Assembly: GCF_015350805.1 (NCBI RefSeq)
Contig: NZ_JADKSG010000002.1
Coordinates: 186,001 to 250,000 of the forward strand
Direction: 5' to 3'
From: Herbiconiux sp. VKM Ac-1786
Lineage (GTDB): Bacteria > Actinomycetota > Actinomycetes > Actinomycetales > Microbacteriaceae
Length of the DNA stretch: 64,000 nucleotides
In this document: positions 16,451 to 25,483 of the stretch, in pieces
Layout of the letters: each line of letters starts with the position of its first letter
Numbering within the stretch: position 1 is the first letter of the stretch
The notes under the pieces: generated by a model
The model's input: the letters and a program-made list of their open reading frames with translations, nothing else
The model's database searches: none
What the model was told of the DNA's origin: nothing
Translations under genes and position numbers: made by a program

Positions 16451-17617
16451 TCAGCGCGAGGAGTGCTCCTCGTGCGCCCGTTCGACGGCCGACTTCAGCG
16501 ACTCGTCACCGAGCACGGCCTCGCGGTGCTTCGGCGGAAGAGCCGACGCCTTCGAGTGGGTCTCGCGCAGGCGGTCGAAGGCGGCGGCACGCTCGGGCGT
16601 CGGCTTCGTGGTGTCGACCGCGTCGGTCGCGTGCCGGCGGATCGCCGACGCGAAGTTCTGCGCGCGCCCCTTGGGGCTGAGCAGCGACGCGACGACCGTG
16701 ACGACCAGGATGCCGACGATCACCGACAGCGACAGCCCCGTGCTGATCTCGAACACCGGCACGTGCTCGCCGCCGTTGATGAACGGCAGCGTGTTCTCGT
16801 GCAGCGCGTGCAGCACGAGCTTCACACCGATGAACGCGAGGATCGCCGCGAGACCGATCGAGAGGTACACGAGCCGGTCGAGCAGTCCGTCGATGAGGAA
16901 GTACAGCTGCCGCAGACCCAGCAGCGAGAACGCGGTGGCCGTGAACACGATGAACACGTTCTCGGTCAGGCCGTAGATGGCGGGCACGCTGTCGAGCGCG
17001 AACAGGATGTCGGTGAGGCCGATCGCCACGATCACGAGCAGCATCGGCGTGAGCACGCGCTTGCCGTTCTCGACCGTGAAGAACTTGTCGCCGTCGTAGT
17101 TGTCGCTCGTCTTGATCATGCGCTTGGCGAGCCTGACCATGAGACTGTCGCCGGCGTGCTCGTCGTGCGGCCGCAGCAGGTTGATCGCCGTGACGATCAG
17201 GATGGCGCCGAACAGGTAGAACACCCACGAGAACGCCGAGATCGCGGCGGCCCCGATCAGGATGAAGCCGGTGCGGGCGATCAGCGCGAAGACGATGCCG
17301 AACAGCAGCACCTTCTGCTGATCCGCGCGCGGCACGGCGAAGCTCGACATGATGATCAGGAACACGAAGAGGTTGTCGACCGACAGGGCCTTCTCGGTGA
17401 TGTAGCCGGCGAAGTACTCGCTGCCGGCGGTGGCTCCGCCGAAGACGAGCACGCCGATGCCGAACAGGATGGCGATGCCGACGTAGATCGACGACCAGAT
17501 GGCCGCCTCTTTCAACGTCGGTTCATGCGCTTTTCGCACATGGAAGATGAAGTCGAAGGCCAGCAGGCCGATGATGCCGACGATGGTCAGCGTCCAGACG
17601 TATCCGGGGACGTCCAA
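16451..17617 (-). CDS. TerC-family integral membrane protein
   Basis: A 388-residue TerC/Alx-type protein with about nine transmembrane helices; family members are linked to tellurite resistance and to manganese or other metal export that protects secreted metalloproteins. The family signatures SVDNLFVFLIIM and ALDSVPAIYGLT carry intramembrane Asp residues. The C-terminal about 70 residues are a basic cytoplasmic tail (TKPTPERAAAFDRLRETHSK). TTG 17617 is chosen because it gives the usual MDVPGYVWTLT N-terminus and has GAGGA at the right spacing; an upstream ATG would add 21 basic residues. No yybP-ykoY-like riboswitch fold was evident upstream. Confidence 0.92.
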   Translation of the reverse strand: MDVPGYVWTLTIVGIIGLLAFDFIFHVRKAHEPTLKEAAIWSSIYVGIAILFGIGVLVFGGATAGSEYFAGYITEKALSVDNLFVFLIIMSSFAVPRADQQKVLLFGIVFALIARTGFILIGAAAISAFSWVFYLFGAILIVTAINLLRPHDEHAGDSLMVRLAKRMIKTSDNYDGDKFFTVENGKRVLTPMLLVIVAIGLTDILFALDSVPAIYGLTENVFIVFTATAFSLLGLRQLYFLIDGLLDRLVYLSIGLAAILAFIGVKLVLHALHENTLPFINGGEHVPVFEISTGLSLSVIVGILVVTVVASLLSPKGRAQNFASAIRRHATDAVDTTKPTPERAAAFDRLRETHSKASALPPKHREAVLGDESLKSAVERAHEEHSSR

Positions 17618-17825
17618 TTTTCCTCGTTTCGGGGAGCGGGGCGGGCGTGAGCGGGTACCGGGTGGTAGTACTGCGAACAATAATCAGCTCGCCTGAGAAG
17701 GTACTGGGGTGGGCTGCCGCAGAACGACCCGATGAGGGGCCGGATGCGCCTCCCGGCTCGGCCCGCCCACCGACCCCCGGCCAGCCGACCGTTCCCCGGC
17801 CCGCCGGCATGGCAGACTCGGGGTC

Positions 17826-19229
17826 ATGGCACCGCGGCTGCTGCGTCACCGCGTCGCGGGCGTCACGACCCTCGATCCCGCCGCCGTCTTCCGGGCGCTG
17901 CACGACGACCCGTCCTCGGACGCGTTCTGGCTCGACGACGCGCACGGCTGGAGCGTCATCGGAACCGGCCCGCGCTGGCGGATCGACGGCCCGTTGCTGC
18001 CGGCGCTCGCCGCCCGGGAGGAGGAATGGCGCCACGATCCCTTCACGGTCGACAACGGCTGGGACGCACCTCCCTTTCGCCCCGGTCTCGTCGGCTGGCT
18101 GGGCTACGAGGTGGCCCGCGAGACGATGGGGGTTCCGGATGCGCGCCCCACCCGGCATCCCGACGCCGCGTTCCTCGAGGTCGACCGTGCCGTGGCCCTG
18201 GGCCCGGTCGTCGAGGGCGCGCGCCGCGTCGAGCTGCTCGCCGCCGCGTCCTCCTGGACGGGCGAGCTCGGCTCCTGGCGGCAGCGCACTCTGGACGCCC
18301 TCCGCAGCCTGACCGAAGACCCGCCGCGGATCCCGCCAGCGCCGTCCGTCCGGCCGACGGTGCGCTGGCGCGACACCCGCCCCGAGTACCTCGCCGCCGT
18401 GCGCGATTGCCAGGCGGCCATCACCCGCGGAGACGCGTACGTGCTCAACCTGTCGACCGAGATCGAGGTGACCGCCGCATCCGCGACCGGCTTCGACCCG
18501 CTCGACGTCTACGACCGACTTCGCGCGATCTCACCCGCCCCGCACGGCGGCGTTATGCGTATCGGCGGCGTCACCCTGCTCAGCTCGTCGCCGGAACGCT
18601 TCGTGCGCATCTCGGGCGGCACGGTCACGACCCACCCCGTGAAGGGCACGCGGCGGCGGTCGACGGATGCCCGCGACGACGCCGCCCTCCGCGCCGACCT
18701 CGCGGGAAGCGTCAAGGAGCGGGCCGAGAACGTCATGATCGTCGATCTGATGCGCAACGATCTCGCCCGGGTGAGCGTGCCGGGCGGCGTGGAGGTGACG
18801 TCGCTGCTGGCGGTGGAGACGCATCCGCGGGTGCACCAGCTCGTGAGCGCGATCGCGGCCCGGCTGCGGCCCGGTGCCGGGGTGACCGAGGTGCTGGAGG
18901 CGGCCTTCCCGGCGGGGTCGATGACGGGGGCTCCGAAACGGAGTGCCGTCCAGATCCTGGACGGGCTCGAGCAGCGGGCCCGCGGGCTCTACTCGGGCGC
19001 GTTCGGCTGGATCGGCCGTGACGGCAGCGCCGACCTCGCGATGACCATCCGCTCGATCGTGCTCGACGCTCCCGCTCCCGCTCCCGCGCTGGCGTCGCGA
19101 CCCCTGCGACCCACCCGCGCCACGATCGGCGTCGGAGGCGGCATCACGGCCCTGTCGATCCCCGAGGAGGAGTACGACGAGGTGCTGCTGAAGGCCGCCG
19201 CCCTGCTCGAGGCGCTCGGAGCCGACTGA
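17826..19229 (+). CDS. pabB: Aminodeoxychorismate synthase component I (chorismate-binding)
   Basis: A 467-residue chorismate-utilising enzyme of the PabB/TrpE/MenF superfamily. The motif PVKGT (P271-K273) carries the Lys typical of PabB, which distinguishes it from TrpE (PIAGT). ERAENVMIVDLMRNDL, FPAGSMTGAPK (about 361-371) and RGLYSGAFGWIG...DLAMTIRS are all present. It would convert chorismate plus ammonia to aminodeoxychorismate for folate. No pabA or pabC lies in the window, so the glutaminase must be elsewhere. It is divergent from terC. Confidence 0.93.
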   Translation: MAPRLLRHRVAGVTTLDPAAVFRALHDDPSSDAFWLDDAHGWSVIGTGPRWRIDGPLLPALAAREEEWRHDPFTVDNGWDAPPFRPGLVGWLGYEVARETMGVPDARPTRHPDAAFLEVDRAVALGPVVEGARRVELLAAASSWTGELGSWRQRTLDALRSLTEDPPRIPPAPSVRPTVRWRDTRPEYLAAVRDCQAAITRGDAYVLNLSTEIEVTAASATGFDPLDVYDRLRAISPAPHGGVMRIGGVTLLSSSPERFVRISGGTVTTHPVKGTRRRSTDARDDAALRADLAGSVKERAENVMIVDLMRNDLARVSVPGGVEVTSLLAVETHPRVHQLVSAIAARLRPGAGVTEVLEAAFPAGSMTGAPKRSAVQILDGLEQRARGLYSGAFGWIGRDGSADLAMTIRSIVLDAPAPAPALASRPLRPTRATIGVGGGITALSIPEEEYDEVLLKAAALLEALGAD

Positions 19230-19235
19230 CGGGGA

Positions 19236-19721
19236 TCACCCCGCCAGCAGGTCGTCGATCTGGCCCATCGCCTCGCGCATCCCCTCGTCCATGCCCATCG
19301 CGAGCAGCTGCTCGAGCTGCTCGAGCGAGGCGAACGTCGACACGGTGGTCATCGTCGTCACGCCGTCCGACTCCTCGAGCGTCACGACCGCGTGCGTCAC
19401 GGGCATCGAGGGATCAGGCTGCCCGTCGGCGTCGGCGAAGCCGTCCTCCCACTCGAACCGCTCGGTCGGCCGCACCTCGATGGCACGCCACCACCCGCCG
19501 GCCCTCGTGCCGTCGGGGCCGGTCATCACGTAGCGCGACTCCCCGCCGGCCACGAAGTCGTGCCGCTCGAAGGTCGCCGGCCAGGTCGGCGGACCCCACC
19601 AGCGCTCGAGCTGACGCGGATCCTCCCAGACCTGCCAGACGCGCTCGGCCGGGGCATCGAACCGGGCCACGATGGTGAGGGTGAGCGCCTCGGTGTCGCG
19701 CTCGGTGCTGATGACGGGCAT
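19236..19721 (-). CDS. SRPBCC (AHSA1-type) family protein
   Basis: A 161-residue START-like/AHSA1 domain protein with the typical VARFDAPAERVWQVWEDPRQLERWWGPP opening and GGWWRAIEVRPTERFEWED. These small helix-grip proteins bind hydrophobic ligands; a specific ligand is not known. The ATG at 19721 has GGAAGGAA before it. The stop codon of the preceding ArsR gene lies 15 bp upstream of this start, so the two are an operon, the common ArsR-SRPBCC pairing. Confidence 0.93.
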   Translation of the reverse strand: MPVISTERDTEALTLTIVARFDAPAERVWQVWEDPRQLERWWGPPTWPATFERHDFVAGGESRYVMTGPDGTRAGGWWRAIEVRPTERFEWEDGFADADGQPDPSMPVTHAVVTLEESDGVTTMTTVSTFASLEQLEQLLAMGMDEGMREAMGQIDDLLAG

Positions 19722-19735
19722 GGTCGTTCCTTCCT

Positions 19736-20140
19736 TCAGGGGTCGGTTGAGGGGTGAGTCGAGGGGTGTTCCTCGGATGCACGTTCCGATGGCTCGCCGT
19801 CGAGCAGCAGGTCGATCCGGCCCACGCGGTAGCGCCACAGCCGCTCGAACTCGGCGAGCAGGCCTGAGGCCTGCGCGATGCGCTCGACACGCGCGCTGAC
19901 GAGCTGCTCCTTCCCGAACCGCTGCTTCTCGACGAGCCCGCAGCGGTCGAGCACCGTCACGTGCTTCTGCACGGCGGCGAAGCTCATCTCGTAGCGCCCG
20001 GCCAGGGCGCTGATCGACTGCGGCCCGGTGAGTGTGCGCCGCAGGATGTCACGGCGGGTGCCGTCGGCGAGCGCCCGGAAGACCGCGTCGGCGTCGTCGT
20101 CGCGGAGGCGCTGCGGGGGATCCATCGTTCGTGCAACCAT
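19736..20140 (-). CDS. ArsR-family HTH transcriptional regulator
   Basis: A 134-residue winged-helix repressor of the type that pairs with SRPBCC proteins. Motifs are DADAVFRALADGTRRDILRR, SISALAGRYEMSFAAVQKHVTVLDRCGLV (recognition helix) and the wing. It lacks the CVC metal site of classical ArsR, so it does not respond to arsenic. ATG 20140 lies inside the operator, so ATG 20125 (MDPPQRLRDDD, 129 residues) is the more likely start. Autoregulation through the palindrome is likely. Confidence 0.93.
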   Translation of the reverse strand: MVARTMDPPQRLRDDDADAVFRALADGTRRDILRRTLTGPQSISALAGRYEMSFAAVQKHVTVLDRCGLVEKQRFGKEQLVSARVERIAQASGLLAEFERLWRYRVGRIDLLLDGEPSERASEEHPSTHPSTDP

Positions 20141-20150
20141 TTGGTTGTAC
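20131..20150. promoter_or_regulatory. ArsR-type palindromic operator
   Basis: GTGCAACCATTTGGTTGTAC pairs at eight of ten positions, centred 5-6 bp upstream of, and overlapping, the first possible start of the arsR gene. CAACCAxxTGGTTG is the form expected for the ArsR regulators that control SRPBCC partners. Confidence 0.75.
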
Positions 20151-20187
20151 GTTAGACCTCGGCGAACGCGGCGTCAAGGCCTCGAGC

Positions 20188-21801
20188 TCAGCGTGCGCGC
20201 GTCGTCGTGTGCGCGGCCGGCGTGCCGCCGAGCAGCTGCTGCACCGTGACGAGCGTGAACCCGCGCCCGAGCAGCCCGTCGAGGATCGCAAGCGTCATCC
20301 GCGCCGTGTTCTCGTGCACGTCGTGCAGCAGGATGATGTCGCCGGGGTCGACGCTCGTGACGGCTCGGCCGAGCAGCACGTCGTCGTCGGGGAGCTGCCA
20401 GTCGAGGGTGTCGACGGTCCAGAGGATGGCCGGCAGCGCGGTGTCACCGAGCACCCGCTGGTCCACGGCGCCGTAGGGCGGGCGGAAGGTGCTGGGCGGG
20501 GCGCCGATCGTGGCCTTGATCAGGGCGCTCGTGCGCTCGAGCTGCGACTTCACCTCCTCGTCCGGGAGCTTCGTGAGGTCGGGGTGGTTCCAGGTGTGGT
20601 TGCCGATCTGGTGGCCTTCGGCGTCGGCGCGCACGAGCATCCCGCGATTCTGCTCGACCCGGTAGCCCTGCACGTAGAAGGTCGCCGCGGCCCGGCGCTC
20701 GGCCAGGGCGTCGAGCACGGCGCCGGTGTACTGGCCGGGGCCGTCGTCGAAGGTCACGGCGACGCAGGCGAAGACGGCGCAGTCGACGGTCTCGTCACCG
20801 CGCCAGCCGGCGGCGGGCAGGCTCAGCGGGGCGCCCGAGGTGAGCGCCGCCTGGATCTGCCGGCCCTGCTCGCTGAGCAGCGGCGTCGCGAGAGCGGCGG
20901 GCACCGTGACGACGTGGGGTCGGTCGGTGGCGGCGCGCGCGGCGGCGAGGGCGTCGAGCTCGGGCACGGTGAATCCGGCGGCGACCCGCACGGTGAGGGA
21001 GCCGTCGGCGCCGAGGGCGAGATGCGAGAAGAGGTCGCGCAGCTGATCGGGGGCGAAGTCGTCGGTGCTCTGCACCATCTCGGGCCGCATCGCCCCGGCG
21101 CCCGCCTTCAGCGACTGGACGGTGTCGCGGAGCAGCTGCCGGAGCCCGTCGTCGCTGAGGAACGCGTCGCTCGTGACGGTGAACGCCCCGGAGGTCTCGG
21201 CGAAGTAGACGGTGGTCTCGTCGGAGGTGACCTGGCCGGCCGCCGAGGTGACGATGCGGAGGGCCTCGGCGATCACCGTGCCGGCGCCGGCGACGACCTC
21301 GCAGGTGATCGTGAGCGTGGGGGCGCCCGCGCTCGACGGGGGAGTGAAGGCCGGGTCGGCGAGGAGGTCGGCGGCGGGCTGCGACGTGGATCCGGCCACG
21401 CAGCCCCGCGTCTCGGGCGGCAGCTCGGCTGCATCGGCGGCGGAGGTGTAGGGCACCCCGGTCGCGGCGGCATGGTCGGCGACGGCGGCCAGCACGCGGC
21501 CGCGCAGCAGCTCGGTGAAGCCGGCGTTCCCCGGGATCTCGCCCCACCGCGCCGCGACCGGCGAGGCCGGGTCGGCGTTGTAGAGCAGGCGGGCGTCGAA
21601 GCCGGGGGCCGACTGGCCGACCGCGGCCTGTCCGGTGGTTCCGGATGCGGTGGTCGCCCCGTCGTCGACCGTCACGCTCACGACGGCCGGCTCGCTGTGC
21701 CGCGGCTCCCACGGCCCGGCGGCCGGTGGCACGCTCGCGCATCCCGCCAGCAGCCCGACGACCACGGCGGCGCCGACGGCCGTGCCCGCCCGCCGCCTCA
21801 T
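20188..21801 (-). CDS. Lipoprotein polysaccharide deacetylase (CE4/NodB family)
   Basis: A 537-residue exported lipoprotein (LLAGC lipobox, Cys21). The C-terminal half (about 345-520) is a NodB domain: motif 1 TFDDGPG with D352 and D353, the zinc histidines H402 and H406 in HTWNHPD, RPPYG with R440, WTVDTLDW and ILLHDVHENT with H493. The active site is complete, so it should remove acetyl groups from peptidoglycan or a related glycan. The N-terminal about 320 residues form an additional domain that resembles the regulatory region of some Gram-positive deacetylases. Its start ATG overlaps the stop of the upstream gene (ATGA), so the two are coupled. Confidence 0.93.
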   Translation of the reverse strand: MRRRAGTAVGAAVVVGLLAGCASVPPAAGPWEPRHSEPAVVSVTVDDGATTASGTTGQAAVGQSAPGFDARLLYNADPASPVAARWGEIPGNAGFTELLRGRVLAAVADHAAATGVPYTSAADAAELPPETRGCVAGSTSQPAADLLADPAFTPPSSAGAPTLTITCEVVAGAGTVIAEALRIVTSAAGQVTSDETTVYFAETSGAFTVTSDAFLSDDGLRQLLRDTVQSLKAGAGAMRPEMVQSTDDFAPDQLRDLFSHLALGADGSLTVRVAAGFTVPELDALAAARAATDRPHVVTVPAALATPLLSEQGRQIQAALTSGAPLSLPAAGWRGDETVDCAVFACVAVTFDDGPGQYTGAVLDALAERRAAATFYVQGYRVEQNRGMLVRADAEGHQIGNHTWNHPDLTKLPDEEVKSQLERTSALIKATIGAPPSTFRPPYGAVDQRVLGDTALPAILWTVDTLDWQLPDDDVLLGRAVTSVDPGDIILLHDVHENTARMTLAILDGLLGRGFTLVTVQQLLGGTPAAHTTTRAR

Positions 21802-22646
21802 GACGTCCCCCGTCCGTCCCGCGCGGCGGGCCCGTCGACGGGGTTCCGCGCGCCGGTCGAGGTGGCGGTCGCGGTGGGGGTCTGCGTGACGGTCGAGGCG
21901 GGGGTGAACGCGGCGGTGGAGGCGAGGTCGGCGGTCACCGTGCGGTAGCGAGCGGCGTCGGTGGTCGGCACGGTGGCCACGAGGGCGAGCGCCGGCGCAC
22001 CGGCCGGCTCGGCAGGCGGGGCGACCAGCGCGACCGTGGTCGTGTCCGAACCGCTGACGATGTCGGCGTAACTCACCGTCACGCCGCTCGCCAGCACCTC
22101 GCGGCTCCACTCCGCGACCGGACGTGGCGCGCCGGAACCGCGGGAACCGCCGGAGCCCGTGGGCGAGGGCCCTGTCGATGCGGCGCCCGTGGCCGAGGGG
22201 TCGGTCGGTGCGTCGTCGCCGGCCGACGCTGCATCCGCCGCGCCGGTGCGGGCGAGGAGCGCCTCGAGCGCGTCCGGCTCGAGCCCGGGCGGGGAGCTGG
22301 GGTCGGCCCCGGCGAGCGGCGTGGGGACGGGGGCGAGCGTCACCACGAGCCGGTACGCGTCGTCGGGTGAGACGAGGGTCTGGGCATCCGTCGGCAGGAA
22401 GGGGCCGACCCCGAGCAGCAGCCAGCCCGCGCCCGGGGTCAGCGTCGCCGCGGTGGTTCCGTCGTGCACCGTGACCGTCGGGGCGGCCGTCGTCAGCCGC
22501 TCACGCGGGGTGCCGGCGAGCACGGGCGGCAGCAGCCAGAGCCCGAGCGCCGCCGTGACACCGAGCAGGAGCGCCAGCACGCCCGCGACCACCGCGACGA
22601 TGCGCCCGGCCGATCGGCGGCGATCGAGGAGGTCCCTGCTGGACAT
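21798..22646 (-). CDS. Single-TM envelope protein coupled to the polysaccharide deacetylase
   Basis: A 282-residue protein with a short basic cytoplasmic N-terminus (about 1-15), one transmembrane helix (about 16-45, IVAVVAGVLALLLGVTAALGLWLLPPVL) and an extracytoplasmic domain with an Ala/Ser/Thr/Gly-rich linker (about 131-175). No enzyme motif. The four-base overlap with the deacetylase gene suggests a joint role in the wall, perhaps as partner or anchor. ATG 22646 is picked because the helix begins just after it; the ribosome site is weak and a more upstream start is possible. Confidence 0.7.
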   Translation of the reverse strand: MSSRDLLDRRRSAGRIVAVVAGVLALLLGVTAALGLWLLPPVLAGTPRERLTTAAPTVTVHDGTTAATLTPGAGWLLLGVGPFLPTDAQTLVSPDDAYRLVVTLAPVPTPLAGADPSSPPGLEPDALEALLARTGAADAASAGDDAPTDPSATGAASTGPSPTGSGGSRGSGAPRPVAEWSREVLASGVTVSYADIVSGSDTTTVALVAPPAEPAGAPALALVATVPTTDAARYRTVTADLASTAAFTPASTVTQTPTATATSTGARNPVDGPAARDGRGTS

Positions 22647-22902
22647 GCGACTGTTCCCGGGCCGGTTTCGCTCGGCGGCGACCGCACCCCGCGTCGCCGG
22701 GACACGCGCTCGCGACCGCCCGAGGCCGGCGAGTGCCGCATCCGCCCTCAGGGTAGGGGAGCCGGGCGACGCCGGGGTGTCGGCGCGGCGCATCGCACCC
22801 GAACTGGGGGTCGGGCCGCCGCCGCGCCCGGGCTGCCGCTCTGCCACCATGAGGGCACGCGCCGGCCCCGGCGGCACGCCCGCCACGAGCTCGGAGGACC
22901 CG

Positions 22903-23487
22903 ATGACGCACACCCCGCCCCGCTCCACCCGCACCGCCGTGCGCTCGGCGCTCGCCGCGACGGGGCTGGCCCTGCTGCTGGCGGTCTCCGGATGCTCGGC
23001 GGCGGCCCCCTCCGACACCGCCGCCTCGACCGTCCCGACGCCGACGGCCGACGTCTCGACGTCCGCGGTCACGCCCACGCCGACCGCCCCCGCGACCGAC
23101 GCGCCCATCGTGGTCGAGGAGCTCGGCAAGGGCGAGCAGGACGCCGCCGTCGACGTGGAGGTCGCGGGGCCCACACAGGTGGCGTTCCGGCGCATCACGA
23201 TCAAGCCGGGCGCGGGCACGGGGGAGCACTGCCACGCGGGGCAGCTCGTCGCGGTCGTGGAGCAGGGCGAGCTGACCCACTATGCGCCGATCTACCCGGG
23301 CGGGGTGCACGTGTACGAGACGGGGGACTCGATCGTGGAGGGCGAGGGGTACATCCACGAGGGGATCAATGAGGGCACGGAGGACGTGGTGCTGCTCGTG
23401 ACCTACGTCATCGCCGAGGGCCAGCCGCTCGCGCAGACCGACCTGAGCCAGTGCGACCCCCTGGCGACGCCGCTCCCCACACCCTGA
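22903..23487 (+). CDS. Cupin-domain lipoprotein
   Basis: A 194-residue exported protein with a lipobox (VSGCS, about 28-32) and a Thr/Pro/Ala-rich linker (about 40-64). The cupin fold shows the first metal motif GEHCHAGQLVAVVEQGE (about 105-121) and the second, near YIHEGIN (H and E). His and Glu residues capable of metal binding are present. It is divergent from the deacetylase operon. The ribosome site GGAGGA lies just before the ATG. The ligand or substrate is not predictable. Confidence 0.85.
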   Translation: MTHTPPRSTRTAVRSALAATGLALLLAVSGCSAAAPSDTAASTVPTPTADVSTSAVTPTPTAPATDAPIVVEELGKGEQDAAVDVEVAGPTQVAFRRITIKPGAGTGEHCHAGQLVAVVEQGELTHYAPIYPGGVHVYETGDSIVEGEGYIHEGINEGTEDVVLLVTYVIAEGQPLAQTDLSQCDPLATPLPTP

Positions 23488-23635
23488 CCCCATCCGGGTG
23501 GCACCGCTCCTCCTGACCGACCCGCCTCTCAGACCCCGCTACCGCCCACCCTGCTGGCGCGCGCCAGCGCGGTGACGGGTCTCTTCGTCGTCCCTGGGAC
23601 GACCCTGCACCCGACCCCCGACAACCGGCGTCGAC

Positions 23636-23710
23636 GCGAAAAAAGAATCAGAGGATTAATCAGAAAAGCATGTGGCACGAACGCCATATGTGTCTAAGCT
23701 GTGCATGCGG
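23636..23710 (+). promoter_or_regulatory. A+T-rich promoter region
   Basis: A local A+T-rich stretch (for example GAAAAAAGAATCAGAGGATT) stands out in the G+C-rich background ahead of the secreted protein gene at 23752, followed by a spaced TGTGTCTAAGCT. It looks like the promoter of that gene; no confident -35/-10 pair could be fixed. Confidence 0.4.
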
Positions 23711-23751
23711 ACAGGCCGGGGGAACGGTTCACTCCGACGAAAGGTCACTCG

Positions 23752-24948
23752 ATGTCACGACTCCACCGACCCCTGCTGCGGCGCGCCTCCGCGGCGCTGG
23801 CCGTGGTCGCGACCGCTGCGGCGGCCACCCTAATCACCCTCCCCGCCGGCGCGCTCCCCGCGACGGCCGCCACCACGAACCCACCGCTCACCGACCCCGC
23901 TGCCGTCATCGGGCGGGTCGCGCCCGAGCTGCTCGGTGAGACGAGCCGCCCGCCGACGACCGCCGAGGCCGACGCCATCGCGGCCGAGCAGGGAGCCCGC
24001 CCGTTCGAGCTGCGGCTCTCGACCGGCGACGGCGCCCCCGTCGTCGACCTCTCGCCCCCGCAGACGGAGGGTGCCGGCCTCCCGATCTCCCTCTCCATCG
24101 ACGACGCGCGCGGCCCGGCGACACGGGGCCCGGGCGACGCGGGCATCGACTCGTTCGCGATCGGCCAGAGCGCCGCCGCCTACGTGCAGCCGCTGATGAA
24201 CGGCGTGCGCCTGCTGACCGCCCTCACCGGCCCCGCCGCGGGAGGCGACTTCGACTACACGTTCGACCTCCCCGACGGCGCCACCCGCACCGAGCTCCCC
24301 GACGGTGACACCCTCCTCGCCGACGCCGCCCACCACTACATCGGCACCCTCGCCGCCCCCTGGGCTCGTGACGCGGCCGGCCGCGACCTCCCGACCCGCT
24401 ACGAGTGGACGGGGAACACCCTCACCCAGCACGTCGACCTCGACGCGCAGACGGCCTATCCGGTGCTGCTCGACCCCAACTGGTACTACTCCTACGACTT
24501 CTCGGCCGCGCTCCCGCTCTACAGCGCGCGCTACCCGAAGGCCACCGAGCTCGCCGCCAGCCACCTCCTCCACAATTGCTTCAACTGCTCCTTCCCGATC
24601 TTCGGCGCCCCGCGCGGCTACCCCGTCGACGGCCAGGTGCTCAACCTCAACGCGAGCCCTTTCTCACTGCGGGCCTTCGCCGCCCCGGTCAAGGTGCAGA
24701 CGGCCAACGGCGGCGCGATGCAGTTCGTCGCCCTCCCGGGTCACTTCGACGGAGCCGGCTCGCTCATCACCTTCTCCTGGTACAACGACCCGAGCGGCTA
24801 CCTTCATCTCTATGTGCACGCGATGGTCAAGGTCGACAACGGTCCGACGGTGAACATTGCCAACTCCCACGTCGCCGCCGCGAACTGGATGCTCTTCTGG
24901 CAGCGTGTCGCCGACCACGCCGGCGCCTCGGGCGGCGGCGGTGTGTGA
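23752..24948 (+). CDS. Secreted hypothetical protein
   Basis: A 398-residue exported protein with a Sec-type signal peptide (basic RLHRPLLRR then a hydrophobic core, cleavage about ATAA). The middle carries a block DLDAQTAYPVLLDPNWYY found in many actinobacterial exported proteins. The C-terminal domain includes CFNC (about 284-287), NLNASPFSLRAF, VALPGHFDGAGSLITFSWYN and a short beta-rich end. No catalytic motif is recognised. The GTGTGA end overlaps the next start by four bases, so it is coupled to the membrane protein that follows. Confidence 0.72.
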   Translation: MSRLHRPLLRRASAALAVVATAAAATLITLPAGALPATAATTNPPLTDPAAVIGRVAPELLGETSRPPTTAEADAIAAEQGARPFELRLSTGDGAPVVDLSPPQTEGAGLPISLSIDDARGPATRGPGDAGIDSFAIGQSAAAYVQPLMNGVRLLTALTGPAAGGDFDYTFDLPDGATRTELPDGDTLLADAAHHYIGTLAAPWARDAAGRDLPTRYEWTGNTLTQHVDLDAQTAYPVLLDPNWYYSYDFSAALPLYSARYPKATELAASHLLHNCFNCSFPIFGAPRGYPVDGQVLNLNASPFSLRAFAAPVKVQTANGGAMQFVALPGHFDGAGSLITFSWYNDPSGYLHLYVHAMVKVDNGPTVNIANSHVAAANWMLFWQRVADHAGASGGGGV

Positions 24949-25448
24949 GCTCGTCTGAGGCGCAGCGCCCGGGCATCGCATCGCGCGGTGCCCGGGCGCC
25001 CGCCGCGTTCTTCGCCCTGCTCGCGATCGCGGGCGGGATCGTGGAAGGTGCCTTCTTCGGGTCGTTCTTCGCTCTCATCGCCTTCCTGCCTCCACAGCTC
25101 TTCGACCCGTCGAGCGCCGGCGGCACCGGGTCGGCTGGGCTGACATCCACCGCGATGCTGATCGGCGCGGCCGTCGGAGCCGTCTCGGGCGGCTTCCTCG
25201 CGGTGCCGGCCGCGCTCGGGCTGCTGCTCGCCTGGGCGCTCCGGCTCGCGGCGCCGTGGGCGGTCGCGCTGGCGTCCGCGGGGCTGGTGCTCGGGCTCTG
25301 GGTCTACCTGTTCGTGCTCTTCCCGCCGGATGCGCAGCTGATCGCCCTGGCGTCGGCCGCCCTCCTGCACGCCGTGGCCGGGCTCGTGGTGATCGACGGC
25401 CTCGGGTGGCCGTGGCCCGACGCACAGGGGCGGGGGAGCATCCGGTAA
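24945..25448 (+). CDS. Small polytopic membrane protein
   Basis: A 167-residue protein with about four transmembrane helices (near 20-45, 66-90, 95-115 and 125-150) and a short hydrophilic N-terminus. The GTG start overlaps the upstream TGA (GTGA). Coupling suggests that it works with the secreted protein encoded before it. No family recognised. Confidence 0.7.
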   Translation: MSSSEAQRPGIASRGARAPAAFFALLAIAGGIVEGAFFGSFFALIAFLPPQLFDPSSAGGTGSAGLTSTAMLIGAAVGAVSGGFLAVPAALGLLLAWALRLAAPWAVALASAGLVLGLWVYLFVLFPPDAQLIALASAALLHAVAGLVVIDGLGWPWPDAQGRGSIR

Positions 25449-25483
25449 CACGGGCGAAACGGGGCGACCGGTAGCGTCGTCGT

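Noticed and set aside
16430-17650. Plus-strand open frame opposite terC
   Set aside because: Its product is an Arg/Asp/Glu-rich mirror of a clear membrane protein gene.
17618-17825. yybP-ykoY manganese riboswitch upstream of terC
   Set aside because: The leader is short, and I could not find the conserved paired elements of that riboswitch.
20032-21948. Plus-strand open frame opposite the deacetylase
   Set aside because: A Gly/Arg-rich shadow; the minus strand encodes a complete NodB domain.
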